Below are positions 21,269 to 31,650 of a DNA stretch of 64,000 bases, one piece after another (positions within the stretch are counted from its first letter, which is position 1; each line of letters opens with the position of its first letter). The notes under the pieces were generated by a model. It worked only from the letters and a program-made list of their open reading frames with translations. It was not told the DNA's origin and ran no database searches. The translations under genes were made by a program, and so were the position numbers. The stretch covers positions 2,614,197 to 2,678,196 of the forward strand of contig JABAKD010000023.1 in assembly GCA_012845835.1 (NCBI GenBank). Direction: 5' to 3'. Origin of the DNA: Undaria pinnatifida. Taxonomy: Eukaryota > Sar > Phaeophyceae > Laminariales > Alariaceae.

Positions 21269-21950
21269 CACCATGAATCAAATCCAGTGTGGTACGTTAG
21301 AGTGGCGCACAGACAAAGAGCTTGCCCAACTGAACACGGAAGCGGGAGACGTCAGAGCACCGCGCAACTGGAAGGAGTGGGTGGATGCTTTCACAAATCT
21401 GTTTAGCCCCGTAAACCGCATCGTCCTCCTCGCTCGCACCGTCTCTACCCTAACGCAAGGCAGTAGTGAATCCGTCGACTCTTACGGACTTCGTGTAACT
21501 CAAGCATACGCGCGCCTCCTAGCCGAAGCAAAACGAACCGCTCCTGTCAACGTCTCGCCATACCAACATGCTTGGCAAACATCGCTCATGGCATCCTTCG
21601 AAGCCGGCCTAGTTCCGCACGTACGCCTAGAACTTATCCGCGAAGACCCCTCCCTCACGTACCAATACTCACGGACTCGCGCCAAAAAACATGAGACCAA
21701 CGCCTTACGCGCGGCCCCAACCCCCTCCCCGACCACGTATGCTTCGGCCGTCTCTGGCACATCCCCTGGATCCAACCGACAGCTGATGATGTCGATGGCC
21801 AAACTTGAAAAGACCATCACGTCCAACCTGACGGCGGCGCGAGGCCGGGAACACAAAGTGACCTTCCAACCTGCCACGTGCGGCCCATCCGACAAGCGAG
21901 GCAGGTCGCCAAGTAGTGAGACGCGGGTAGGAAAAGAAAGCCTAAAGTAG
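21246..21950 (+). pseudogene. gag: Gag core (retrotransposon gag domain)
   Basis: This frame contains a segment typical of Ty3/gypsy Gag: NWKEWVDAFTNLF, then a helix-rich stretch with YGLRVTQAYARLL and a Trp/Phe-containing segment near 21565-21610. It is shifted by one frame from the upstream Gag part and ends at 21950. A further shift then leads to a zinc knuckle at 21965-22013, so Gag is interrupted at least twice. The family assignment comes from the pattern and from the position before the protease. Confidence 0.75.
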
Positions 21951-21964
21951 CGTCGGGCGACGAA

Positions 21965-22015
21965 TGCGACTACCCGATGTGTCGCCATCGCAGCTCGCAC
22001 TCGCGCCCGGACTGC
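21965..22015 (+). pseudogene. Gag zinc-knuckle-like motif
   Basis: In the frame following the Gag core the sequence reads CDYPMCRHRSSHSRPDC, a Cys/His cluster in the place where Gag carries its nucleic-acid-binding knuckle. The spacing is not the classical CX2CX4HX4C, so it is either a variant or degraded. It ends at a stop near 22067. Confidence 0.5.
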
Positions 22016-22168
22016 AGGCTGGCGAAAATGCACGAGCGTGACGGCATAGTAGTCACGAAAAAACCGTGAGGGGGCCCGCGCCGGTTACCTCAAACCGGTT
22101 CGGGGAGTAGGCAAACTAGGATCACCAAACCCGCGGTAGAAACGATAGCACGATCAGCTAGCGTAGCC

Positions 22169-23122
22169 GTGGCAAGTGCCGGTAGACCTGGTAGTAAGAG
22201 GAGGGATAAGTGTGGCCGAACAAAGAGCTCCACCCCTCTGGCGATTACCCATGCGAAACAAGTACATGCAGACAACCAGTCGAATACTGTAACAGACTTA
22301 GAAAATAAGCAGCAGGTTCCGAGTGTTCTAGCAGTACCGCGTGGAGTTGGACCAGCCGTAGAAGCAGCAAGCAGAGTCGAGAAGAGTAGTCAACGTCGGA
22401 ATGATACGTTTTCACCTTCCATGGTACCACAAGCGTTGTATGTTTCTGCTGCGTCCCGCAAATTAAATGAGAAAATTAAACATCATGTTTTATTATCATG
22501 CAACGCTAACCGGGAAACGCACTTTGATGCTTTCCACGCGTCTGCCATGAGTGGGTATCCCCGATATCCCACAGCTCTCAACTCTACGTCAAAGCGCGTA
22601 CGAGTAAACGCCAGAGTTAATGATTATCCGGCGCACAATGTCACGATTGACACCGCGACCGATGTACCAAGCATATCTGTTCACTTTGTACAGACACATC
22701 CCACAATGAAAGACACTCAAATTTTTGCAGTGCCCCCGGGAGCGATCAACCTCAGCAGTGCTGATGGGTCGCCTCTCAAAATTTTAGGATATGTTCGCTT
22801 TCAACTTACGCTAGGAGATATTACCCTACCAGTCGAAGCGCTCGTATTGCCCTCTTTAGGGCCAGACATTATGCTACTTGATAACACCATCATGGGCGCC
22901 TTCGGAGGTGTCCTCGACTGGAGTACAGAGCAATTTTCGTTCAAAACCTCTCAAGTGACGATCAAAGCATCTCATCGTAAAGTAGACTTTACAGCGCGCC
23001 CCGAGAATACTGCGACAGCTCAGTGCTGCGTGGTCACAGTTAACACTGATGTAGAGTCGGTGCCTGTCTTGTTGCGACATAAATGCTGCACCCCCCCCAG
23101 AGTGAGATGGCCGTACGAGTAG
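22169..23122 (+). pseudogene. pol: Retropepsin-type aspartic protease region
   Basis: The open frame has no ATG at its left end, which suits a polyprotein segment. Residues about 159-166 read VTIDTATD, the DT(G/A) active-site motif of retropepsins, followed by a conserved Ser/Ile strand. About 70 residues later comes LGPDIMLLDNTIM, the second hydrophobic-Gly motif that closes the retropepsin fold. The protease cuts the Gag-Pol polyprotein. The frame ends just after a run of eight C bases (23091-23098), a likely indel site, and the polyprotein continues in another frame from 23083. Confidence 0.75.
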
Positions 23123-23481
23123 TGTCAGCGACAGCACCCACTGCAACCACTGCTGCACTCATTGAACCACTCATCGTCACGTTCGAAGACATCGAATCGT
23201 CTGCCGTACCTGAAGCTTTTCAAAATATTATAGTTGCTCGTACGGTGAGTCACTGGTCGGCCGCTGATAAAACAGCTGTAGTCCAGATCGCGAACCCGTC
23301 CCACCAATACGTATACTTGAAACGCAATACCTTACTAGGTCACATTGCGCCCGTATCGGTAGACCTGAACAAAACGACCAGTGCAATTCAAACAGACAGC
23401 AAGACAACGAGCTTCGTGCGGCACTTACTCGAGCATTTGATAAAACCACGTTTACACCTGCCGAATGCGAACAAGTACTGA
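23083..23481 (+). pseudogene. pol: Protease-RT linker region of pol
   Basis: This 132-residue frame overlaps the protease end and lies between protease and RT. It is Val/Thr-rich and has a beta-strand pattern like the linker in other Ty3/gypsy polyproteins. It ends where the RT N-terminus starts in a third frame at about 23487, so the frame changes again here. Confidence 0.6.
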
Positions 23482-23486
23482 CTCTA

Positions 23487-23939
23487 TGCACGAAATATCG
23501 CAGCGTTTTTTCCTTGTCGCCTCAAGAGGTAGGTAAATGTACCCTGGCCGAAGCAACGTTTCCTCTTGAACCAGGAACACGGCCTGTAAATAGAACCCCG
23601 TACCGTGCAAACCCTCGCGTACAGGAAACTATCGAAAAGTGCGTGAACCAGATGGAACGAGAAGGAATCATTGAACAGCGCCCTAGTCTCTAGGGTTCCG
23701 CAGTAACTATTGTCGCACAATCAGACGGCACTCCACGGTTCTGCGTAGATTACAGGTCGACCATGAATAAGAATCTGATCAAAAAATCGTGGCCTATGTC
23801 TAACTCAAATAGCCACCTTGACACGGTCGGAGGAGCACGTTATATAACTGTGTGTGACGTACAAAATGCTTACCACCAAATACCAGTAGCAGAGAGCGAA
23901 CAAGATAATACTGCTTTTGTCACGCAGAACGGAAAGTAA
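23487..23939 (+). pseudogene. pol: Reverse transcriptase, fingers and palm motif A
   Basis: Read in the frame starting at 23487, the sequence contains PYRANPRVQETI, EREGIIEQ, CVDYRS and CDVQNAYHQIPV. The last is RT motif A with its catalytic Asp. There is a TAG at about 23692 within the fingers and a TAA at 23937, after which the protein continues one frame over at about 23938 with the motif B region. RT copies element RNA into DNA in the cytoplasmic particle. These breaks make the enzyme non-functional. Confidence 0.85.
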
Positions 23940-24429
23940 GTGGGTTTTCAAACGCCTACCCTTCGGTATTTCTATCGCGCCGTTTCTGTTCTCGCGAATT
24001 GTGTCACTAGCTTTTGCACATTTTGGTCCCAAAAATGGGCTCTTGGTTTATATGGACGACTGTATATGTTGTTCATCTACCTGGACAGGCCACTTACAGC
24101 CACTCAAAAATATGTTCAAAGCCTTGCAAGCAGCCGGCCTCACCCTCAAACCATCGAAAGTACAGTTTGGCCCCCGAGAAGTTAAATACTTGGGACACAT
24201 ACTGACAGCCGACGGTATTAGGATCGGTGAGAATCGCGTAAAAGCTATAGTTGACTTGCCGACGCCTAAAACCATAAACGAGTTGCGGTCAGTGCTAGAA
24301 ATGGTTAACTTTGTACGCAAGTTTATACCTAAATTAGCCGGTATCATAGCACCCTCACGAAAAAAGAGGCCGCCAAAGAAGTCGCTAAACGTTGGAGACC
24401 AGAATACGATCAGGCGTACGCAACAGTGA
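23917..24429 (+). pseudogene. pol: Reverse transcriptase, motifs B and C, thumb
   Basis: This segment has LPFGISIAPFLFSRI (motif B), LVYMDDCICC (motif C with the YMDD catalytic pair) and KYLGHILTADGI, then the connection motif LPTPKTINELRSVL. YMDD is less usual in Ty3/gypsy than YLDD or YVDD. After about 24360 the expected residues are found in a different frame, returning at 24451, so two compensating indels surround a TGA at 24427. Confidence 0.88.
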
Positions 24430-24450
24430 CACAATTAATTACTCACTCAG

Positions 24451-24843
24451 GCGCCCGTACTTCAATTTCCCGATTTTTCTAAAGACTTTGCGATACACGT
24501 TGACGCTTCAGAAGCAGGTGCAGGTGCCTTCCTCACCCAGCAGAAAGACGATGACCTCGTTATAATCGCATACTTTAGTCAACGCTTCAACGACAAGCAG
24601 CGCCACTTCTCCGCTACGCTCAAAGAATGTTATGCTGTGGTCTTGGCCATCCAGCACTGGCGACCTTATTCATGGGGACGACATTTTGTGTGTGTGACAG
24701 ATCACGCGGCGCTGCGATACCTATACTCAATGCAAGATACATCGAACATGTTAACACGCTGGGCAATAGCATTATAGTACTTTGACTTCACCGTCCAACA
24801 CAAACCAGGCTAACTGCACGTCGTACCGGACACGCTTTCACGA
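24451..24843 (+). pseudogene. pol: RNase H domain
   Basis: The frame starting at 24451 reads FAIHVDASEAGAGAFL (first catalytic Asp), SATLKECYAVVLAI (Glu) and VCVTDHAALRYL (Asp), the classic pattern of the Ty3/gypsy RNase H. Stops at about 24776 and 24812 interrupt the C-terminal part, near the segment that ends DTLSR. The domain removes the RNA strand during reverse transcription. Confidence 0.85.
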
Positions 24844-25347
24844 ATGTTTGCGTTCGAGCACCAGCAAGAAGTAGCTGTGTCGTCCCTCGCGCCCATTTGC
24901 CGCAACGTACCAGATGATCCCAAGCTACAAACAGCTCGTGTCCCCCGACCATATCAGACCTCCGCCGACAAACTGGATAACCTAGAACCAGTACGCAGCG
25001 ATAGAGAGCTCTTTAGTGTGAAATCAGTATTCGTGAGCGCGACAAATGTTTTCATGTCCGTCGATCAAGAAAAACTCCGCTCAGCACAAAGAGTAGAGTA
25101 CGGGCGGTACATCGATTACATACAGCACGCAGATGCACCATTACCCGAGAAAGAAACGAAAATAACCATGTCTTCCTATTCAGTGCAGGACGGGCTGTTG
25201 TTTAAATCGTACCTTCCGGGATATCTTCGAAAACGAAGCGCCTTCCGCGATAAACTCGTAGTACCGGAGGCCCTCGTTGGAAATTCTGCATGCCTACCAC
25301 GATCACGTTCTATCCGAAGGACACCTCGCATCTCGCCCGACTTATGA
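24844..25347 (+). pseudogene. pol: RNase H to integrase connector
   Basis: This 167-residue frame continues the RNase H frame and ends over the start of the integrase zinc finger in a different frame. It contains a VQDGLLFKSYLPG-like segment that precedes integrase in many Ty3/gypsy polyproteins. A frame shift near 25280 separates it from the integrase. Confidence 0.65.
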
Positions 25348-26773
25348 AAAAATCCGCCAGAAATATTGGTGGCCCACCATCAGCCGCGACGTACGAGAGT
25401 GGTGCGAAAAATGCCAAGATTGTCAACGACGAAAAACAGCACACAACAGACCCAAGCTCCCGGCAGGCCATTTACCTGTCGAGCGGCCATTTCAACGAAT
25501 ATCGGTTGACTTAGTAGAGTACAAATCGGTATCAACTTTAGCAGCAGGGATCGAATGCAAATACGTTCTCTCCATGATGGACCACCAGACGAGGTTTGCG
25601 GTACTGCTGCCGGTACGTAATAAAACAGATGAAACAGTAGTAGCCAATGCCATAATCGAGAGAATAATCAGCATTTTCGGCCCACCAGAAACCTTGCATA
25701 GTGATCAAGGCCCCGAATTCGAGAATAAGGTGATATACCAGCTGCAAAAAATACTCGGATACAAAAAGACCCGCACAACGCCGTACAGGCCGCAGGGTAA
25801 TTCAGTGTCCGAACGGGTACACTCAACGATGCACAGCATGCTAGCAATGCACAGTGCAATCTATCAAAGCAACTGGGCCACTCTCTTACCGTTTGTACAG
25901 CTAGCACACAACACTAGCTTCAGTGCAACGATGCATGAGACACCATTCTTCTTAATGTTCGGACGACAACCCCGACTCCCAGTCGATATAGTCCTCGGTA
26001 TTCCTCATGTAGGAAGAACAGCAGACACCGAGGATCTCACACAAAACGCGCGGGACAATTTCCAAATCGCCTTTGAGCTCGCACGCCTAAAATTAACCGA
26101 GCGTGCAGACAAGCAGGCAGAACAAAATAGCAAGCTTAAACCGTACCCGGTGTTCAAACCTGGACAGGAAGTACTCGCGTACAGACCGTACCAGGATTCG
26201 GATGGGCCCAACCCAAAGCTGCTATTACCATGGCGAGGACCGTATGTCGTCTGCTCACAATTATCACCAGTGGTGCATAGAGTACGACTAACGAACGACA
26301 CCCGAGAAGTGTCAGTCCACCTAGCCCATATAAAGCCCTACCATCAACGGGAAACACCACCCGCACCTCAATTTGAGAAGCTGGCGGAATTGTTTTTAGG
26401 GAAGCCCATTCCCCTACCCGAGTTGGACCATCCAGACGCGGCTCAACCCAAAATTGAGTCCCACTTCGTAGACAGGGAAGTAGATCATAAAAGGGGACCT
26501 GGCAGACCAAGCCCCCACAACTACAAGTACCGCTTAAGACTCCGAGGTTACGGCCCTGAATCCGACCTCGAGTATAGCGCGGACGAAATACCCCAATGCC
26601 ACGAATTGATGGCCGCATACCGAGCCCAAAAGGGTTTGCAACTCGCGATAACCTCGCCTTCTTCGCCCCCCCTCCCTTCTCTCGTGAATCGGAAGCGTAT
26701 AGTAGGCAGGGACGAGCACGAACTGAGACAGCGCAAAATAGATTCTCAGATGCTCCGCGGCGTAACCGAATAA
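25277..26773 (+). CDS. pol: Integrase with chromodomain-like C-terminus
   Basis: This 498-residue frame is the only intact enzyme region. Residues 10-49 form the HHCC zinc finger (His10, His16, Cys46, Cys49). The catalytic triad is Asp78, Asp143 and Glu179, with exactly 35 residues between Asp143 and Glu179. A GPY motif follows at 321-323. The C-terminus has a glycine-rich basic AT-hook-like KRGPGRP (405-411) and then KYRLRLRGYGPESDLEY and PQCHELMAAY (417-448), which resemble a chromodomain. Integrase inserts the DNA copy into the genome; chromodomain tails in other elements bias the target to particular chromatin. The left end lacks its polyprotein junction because of an upstream frame shift. 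Confidence 0.9.
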   Translation: MEILHAYHDHVLSEGHLASRPTYEKIRQKYWWPTISRDVREWCEKCQDCQRRKTAHNRPKLPAGHLPVERPFQRISVDLVEYKSVSTLAAGIECKYVLSMMDHQTRFAVLLPVRNKTDETVVANAIIERIISIFGPPETLHSDQGPEFENKVIYQLQKILGYKKTRTTPYRPQGNSVSERVHSTMHSMLAMHSAIYQSNWATLLPFVQLAHNTSFSATMHETPFFLMFGRQPRLPVDIVLGIPHVGRTADTEDLTQNARDNFQIAFELARLKLTERADKQAEQNSKLKPYPVFKPGQEVLAYRPYQDSDGPNPKLLLPWRGPYVVCSQLSPVVHRVRLTNDTREVSVHLAHIKPYHQRETPPAPQFEKLAELFLGKPIPLPELDHPDAAQPKIESHFVDREVDHKRGPGRPSPHNYKYRLRLRGYGPESDLEYSADEIPQCHELMAAYRAQKGLQLAITSPSSPPLPSLVNRKRIVGRDEHELRQRKIDSQMLRGVTE

Positions 26774-27540
26774 CGAAAAAGCTGGCTAACACAGTTGACT
26801 CAGCTGTAAGCACAAGAGTCAACAACGGTGATGAGAGTAGCACCAGCAGGCATGGCAGTACACACTCGTGTCGACCATGATCTGACGGGCACTCTACCCG
26901 GCATTCCGGTGGGAATAGCCGGGGGCAAGGAGACGTAAAAAAAATTGTTGTACCCAACGGAGAGAGGCTGTAAGAAGCGTGACAATTCACGCCCGTGCCC
27001 GACACTCCGTTCCAAACGGGACAAAACAGCGACACCATCGTCAAGCCACAAACAAAATTGTTCGAACACTAAACACACAGGGGAAATGAGATCCGCGCGA
27101 CTCCACCCCACCTAAAACGAAGTCACACGTTGATGCACCTAGATCAACTGAGCTGGCTCCGAGTGAAAATATCTAGGCGGACCCGCCCACAAAAGAGAAA
27201 TCACTAAACAATTTCGCTGCCCGGGGTTCCCACAACAGCAACCACGAGGGGCGCACCAGTACGTGTGGCCACACGGAATACGTGCGTTGAGATAATATTT
27301 AGAAACCCCATACAACTCCAGTACACGCTGTAAGCACGCAAGCTCGAAAATGTAAACATCTTCGCTGGCCCGGTGTTTCACACCCGTGTTTGGTAAACAC
27401 GTCAGTTATAAGAAGTGGATGCACGCATATAACAGCTGCTGTGTCTCGATCCAATAAATCGACACCCCGTTTCCTAAAATTGTCATCCTCCCGATGACCG
27501 CTACAAAACCAACCTTAGCTAAGATGGGCTTGCAGCGAAT
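26774..27540 (+). other. 3' untranslated region of the LTR element
   Basis: There is no pol-like frame between integrase and the right LTR. The stretch is about 780 bases long, which is long for such a region. I see no env-like gene or repeat family here. Confidence 0.5.
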
Positions 27541-27554
27541 ACAGAAGGGGGTGA
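27540..27554 (+). promoter_or_regulatory. Candidate polypurine tract
   Basis: ACAGAAGGGGGTGA lies directly upstream of the right LTR. A purine-rich tract in this position primes plus-strand synthesis in LTR retrotransposons. Confidence 0.6.
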
Positions 27555-27988
27555 TGTGGAAGACAGGGTCGTAGATACCTATCGTAGATCGCGTACACGC
27601 ATGCGCGAGAGGACACGTCACCGGTCAGGCAATACATGATCCCGGGTCGCGAACGGCGTCACCCGTCATAGACGGCGTTGACCCGTCCCCGGAAGGGCAG
27701 CGCCACCGAAAGATGATCCCACCGCATGACGAAGGGCATATGCCCACCGTCACTCTAGCTCTGGCTTAGCATCTCCTTGCTACATATAAGAAAGAAAGGT
27801 TATCAGTCGCGCTCGCTGTTGAGAACGATCGTCAAGGGACCTCAGCACCGCGACGCCCTCTCCGCTCCGACTTCAGCTCTGCGACGACCCCTCCGCTCCC
27901 ACTACCGACCATCCGCGACGAGTACCAGACCTCCGGGACCACCCTCTCCACTTCGACTCCGGGACCCCGTGAGAGACCAGGTTCCATA
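27555..27988 (+). repeat. 3' LTR
   Basis: It starts TGTGGAAGACAGGG and ends GGTTCCATA, matching the 5' LTR along its length with about 17 substitutions and one 2-base insertion. Confidence 0.93.
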
Positions 27989-28075
27989 CCTGGATGATTT
28001 ACAAAATTGGCATCATTTCAAAACATTTTGCGGTTGCATATGCAACTTTTTATTGAGTTGTCACAGATTGTGAGA
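27989..28075 (+). repeat. D-family repeat, right part
   Basis: After the CCTG duplication the sequence GATGATTTACAAAATTGG continues, matching the end of the D copy at 33936-33960. This confirms that the LTR element lies inside a D repeat. Confidence 0.85.
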
Positions 28076-28500
28076 CAGAGTAAAATAAACAATCCCAATT
28101 AGTCGATGTATGAAGAAAGAAAAAATATAGCGTACTGGGTACGAGAAGACACAAAAAACAGACCAGAGATCGCAACAAAAAGAGAGAATGAACCCAACGA
28201 AAGCAAGGAGTGGTCGCTTTTGAAAATCGCAGGATACGACGAGCAATGTTTTGCCAGTCTTTTTCGTCGCCGCTCCACAGAGTCGTTCCGTATAATTGAA
28301 TTTTTATATTATTGGTCCACGATCAACGATCCACCATTCAGGAGCGCATAAAAATATCCCACACGAATTCCATGTATACATATTCCCGTAAAGGGAACGT
28401 GGATGCACTTCTAAAGGTAGGTGTGATTATCAAGGTATAATTATTGGTGTTTCGAACACTTCGTTGTTTTGTGTGGTTGCAAGAATTGCGGTGGATACTG
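28076..28500. other. Unassigned sequence
   Basis: I find no repeat match or supported gene. An 81-codon frame at 28106-28351 has no recognisable domain. Confidence 0.4.
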
Positions 28501-28505
28501 ACCAC

Positions 28506-28555
28506 TGTTGTTGTTGTTGTTGTTGTTGTTTTTGTTGTTGTTGTTGCGGTTGTAG

Positions 28556-28587
<32 letters not shown>

Positions 28588-28636
28588 GCTGTTGTTGTTG
28601 TTTTTGTTGTTTTTGTTGTTGTTGTTGCGGTTGTAG

Positions 28637-28670
<34 letters not shown>

Positions 28671-28702
28671 AGTTGTTGTTGTTGCGGTTATTGTTGTTGC
28701 TG
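28506..28702 (+). repeat. (TTG)n microsatellite
   Basis: About 197 bases of TTG with occasional GCGGTTGTAG interruptions that recur twice, indicating internal duplication. The poly-Val and poly-Cys frames are by-products. It abuts a D-family fragment. Confidence 0.9.
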
Positions 28703-28830
28703 GTCATTCCGTTCAGCGTCTTGACGTGAGCGCGGATGGATGCTGAGCGAGACGAGCGAGAAGGCCGCAAAATTATGTATTTCGAGCGGTACTCTCCAGT
28801 TATTCTTGGGATCTTGATGTATGGAGCGGT
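28703..28830 (+). repeat. D-family fragment
   Basis: It contains GTGAGCGCGGATGGATGC, GAGCGAGACGAGCGAGAAG and ATGTATTTCGAGCGG, diverged versions of D landmarks, and GATCTTGATGTATGG in the place of the D 3' part. Confidence 0.65.
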
Positions 28831-29028
28831 TGATCAAATGAAACTTGGCTAAAAATTATTCTCAAATTCGCGTCACATTTCGTCCCAATACAAATAATAT
28901 ACACAGTAACAAAAATCTCCACGGTATCGCGGTAGGTATCAGAGTAGTGCACTTATGTACCTGGTATTGAATTTTGGTATAGGTACACGTACATATACAT
29001 ACATTGATATAGACGTGAGAAGCAAACG

Positions 29029-29788
29029 CATGACAAAAACTTGGAGGCAGTACGAAGTGGTTACGAGTAAAGCCCCAGAAAAATCCACACAGCAGCATTA
29101 CGAGTGGCTGCATCCCCGGGGCCCCAAGGGTGGCACTATACAAGTTCAGGCAAATCGACATGGTTTGCTCTCCCGTGCAAGCAATATACTTCGAAGTAGG
29201 TACGTACGCGTACGACCACACATAATAGTCTATGCTTTTGGTCTACGACATATTTTATACCAAAGAGCAAGGGTGTACCGTACATTTTCGACCAAAACAA
29301 AAATGGGAAAAATAATTGTTCCTCCTGTTCTTAGAGATATCTAAAACTGCACGTACGCTGATATTTAGGTATTGGGCGCTTTGTTCTATATCGCGATATT
29401 TGTATGGGCATGACAAAAACTTGGAGGTAGTACGAAGTGGTTACGAGTAAAGCCCCAGAAAAATCCACACAGCAGCATTACGAGTGGCTGCATCCCCGGG
29501 GCCCCAAGGGTGGCACTATACAAGTTCAGGCAAATCGACATGGTTTGCTCTCCCGTGCAAGCAATATACTTCGAAGTAGGTACGTACGCGTACGACCACA
29601 CATAATAGTCTATGCTTTTGGTCTACGACATATTTTATACCAAAGAGCAAGGGTGTACCGTACATTTTCGACCAAAACAAAAATGGGAAAAATAATTGTT
29701 CCTCCTGTTCTTAGAGATATCTAAAACTGCACGTACGCTGATATTTAGGTATTGGGCGCTTTGTTCTATATCGCGATATTTGTGTGGG
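29029..29788 (+). repeat. Tandem duplication, 380-bp unit, nearly identical
   Basis: Two copies, 29029-29408 and 29409-29788, differ at about two positions (GGAGGCAG versus GGAGGTAG, and TGTATG versus TGTGTG). This is by far the most similar repeat pair in the window and therefore the youngest or the most recently homogenised. Each copy ends in the start of an E-family repeat. Confidence 0.93.
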
Positions 29789-30010
29789 CACTTTGCTGTC
29801 TAAAACTCAAAATGGGTTATTTTCCACACTGGAGTCATCAAGGGCTCAAGACTCCAGACCAGCCGAAAAAAGGGTATTTGCCCCGTCCAGTTCGAGACCT
29901 AGAGCAGCGTAGGTCACCAGGTGCCAGGGGTGTGAGACGAGGCATGCACAGCATGGGCCAGATTGCGCTGCCTGCAACAACTGCCCGCCACAGTATAAAC
30001 GCGCGGAAGC
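29712..30010 (+). repeat. E-family repeat, copy 1
   Basis: Shared with 34556-34875: GATATCTAAAACTGCACG, CACACTGGAGTCATCAAGGG, GAGACGAGGCATGCA, GCATGGGCCAG and CTGCAACAACTGCCCGCCACAG. Its first 80 bases also occur reversed at 51140-51225. Confidence 0.8.
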
Positions 30011-30900
30011 CGCGATGGGTCATGCTTTGAGTTTTGCTCTACGTGGTTACTGTTGGGGTATCTTGATGATAGACACAATCCAAAACAGATCGATGCCGAG
30101 GAATGAGCGCAGGCAAGGGGGTTTACACAACAGAGGAATACCTGACTGCTGTGCTCCAGCTAGAAACTACTGCTGTGGTCTGCCTTCATTAAAAATTACC
30201 AAGCAACAGACACACATTTTGCCCTGGCCCGAGAGCAGGGACGCCGGTCTGTCAAATGGGTAATCCAGCTGTCGCGGTCGTTCATTATCCATGGTGCCGC
30301 GCGGGAGGCTTCGTACGTGCAGTGGCTGGTTATGTGTGCTGTTGGGCAGTCATGTGCTGGGTGCGTGCTGGCGATATGGCTACAGGTGGGTCTCTACCAG
30401 GCACGAACAACAAGTAAACGGCATCCTTCCTCCGAAAAATATCACGAAATATCTCGAAGGGGGAAATTCCCACGTACGCAATTTCTTGGTATGTTCGGAC
30501 CACGCATGGCGAATATCTCAACAGCTCGGGGTCGTCTAAACATCCACACGCAAAACATGCGGCTCTCGACGACCAATATCGCGCTATTTCTGAGTTGCGC
30601 CACGGAAAGGTCGTAGTAGCAGTTGACAGTCGCCGCGGAAGAAACCAGTGGGAAGCATGCATTCATCTCGTATCGCATCGTACGCGTTTGGTGTTTTCCG
30701 CCCCGAGAAGACTCCTTGAAGGATGGCGTGCTTTGTTGTTGCTGTGGTCTATGACTCCGTTGCTGTAATCGTTTGTCGGCCAAGTGCAAACGGTCTTGTT
30801 GGAACGCAGCTGACAAATATAAGAGGGTGTTGTTCTGTAGTTGACGTGTGCTCATTGCTGCTGATTGCTGATTGATCACCCTTTTTACCAGTAGTTATTT
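30011..30900. other. Unassigned sequence
   Basis: No repeat match in the window. Several frames of up to 145 codons overlap on both strands with no recognisable motif, so none is called. Confidence 0.4.
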
Positions 30901-30904
30901 TTGG

Positions 30905-31217
30905 ATTTTTTTTTCGGCACACTTCTACTCTCCAGCTTTTGGAGATACGAGCCGTAATCACATGTGTCGTTTCCCCGCCCCCCCCCGCCTCCCCCGGTTA
31001 TTGCTTTTTTTATTGTTCAAATGTGGTTGAGCACCCATTGCTCGTCGATTTTTCGTCAAGTGTTGCTAAGTCACGCTCTCGCGCTTTCCGCGAGCCAACT
31101 AGTGCACAGGATAAAGCCCCACGAAAAAGTGCACGCCGAGGTCGAACTCGGGGGCATTCGAACTCACAAAATTGACCTTTACCAGGCTTGAGGATAGGCT
31201 GATACGCCGCTGAGGCA
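30905..31217 (-). mobile_element. SINE-1, copy 1
   Basis: The T run at the left is the poly-A tail of a minus-strand element. The body shares GCTCTCGCGCTTTCCGC, GTGCACA and the head CTTGAGGATA-CTGATACGCC with the copies at 40507 and 55414. The head on the minus strand reads GGCGTATCAGCC and GAGTTCGAATG, in the places of the pol III A and B boxes. Confidence 0.78.
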
Positions 31218-31237
31218 GTGAGTGATGTATAGCCGAT

Positions 31238-31650
31238 GGCCCCGGTGGTCTAGCGGGGTTACACTATTAATGCCATTGATAGCGTTGGTTCTTTAGTAAA
31301 ATATCCACCGGGTCTTGAGCTGTGTTGACTTTTTATATTTGCAGAATATATACGAGAATAAACTGATACAATAACTGCTAAAATCGGTAAGCAGCCTGGG
31401 TGTGTACAATTCGACTCGAATAGTCGAGGAAAAAAAATGTTGCAGTATTCTCGCGATAAGAACTCTTTGTAGAGCATGTACCGTAACGGGGATGGGGCAG
31501 GGGAGTCCGCTACATGACCACGGATCTGAGGTGTGCTACTGGAAGGGCGGTAGTAGTGCGAGCATCAAAGTAAATATGATGGGAAAAAGAACAGCAGTGA
31601 AGTGTATTATTGCTGCTGCTGTCATAGTACGATACCCGAGCAAGTTACAC
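31238..31650 (+). mobile_element. SINE-2, diverged copy
   Basis: It starts with CCCCGGTGGTCTAGCGGGG, a tRNA A-box-like head (TGGTCTAGCGG). Diverged matches to 38391-38760 follow, including AATTCGACTCGAATAGTCGAGG, quoted only as a landmark in part, and TTCTCGCGATAAGAA. It lies head to head with SINE-1 copy 1. Confidence 0.6.

Larger units (their letters stand above)
19887..27988 (+). mobile_element. Ty3/gypsy LTR retrotransposon, decayed
   Basis: Two LTRs (432 and 434 bp) enclose gag, protease, reverse transcriptase, RNase H and integrase in that order, the Ty3/gypsy gene order. The 4-base sequence CCTG precedes the left LTR (19883-19886) and follows the right LTR (27989-27992). Removing the element and one CCTG joins the two halves of a D-family repeat in the same register as the uninterrupted copies, so the boundaries are secure. 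Frame changes and stop codons break every long reading frame except the integrase. The LTRs differ at about 17 positions plus a 2-base indel by eye, so the insertion is not recent. Confidence 0.95.

Noticed and set aside
26774-27540. Env-like third gene in the LTR element
   Set aside because: No long frame, signal peptide or membrane segment lies between integrase and the right LTR.
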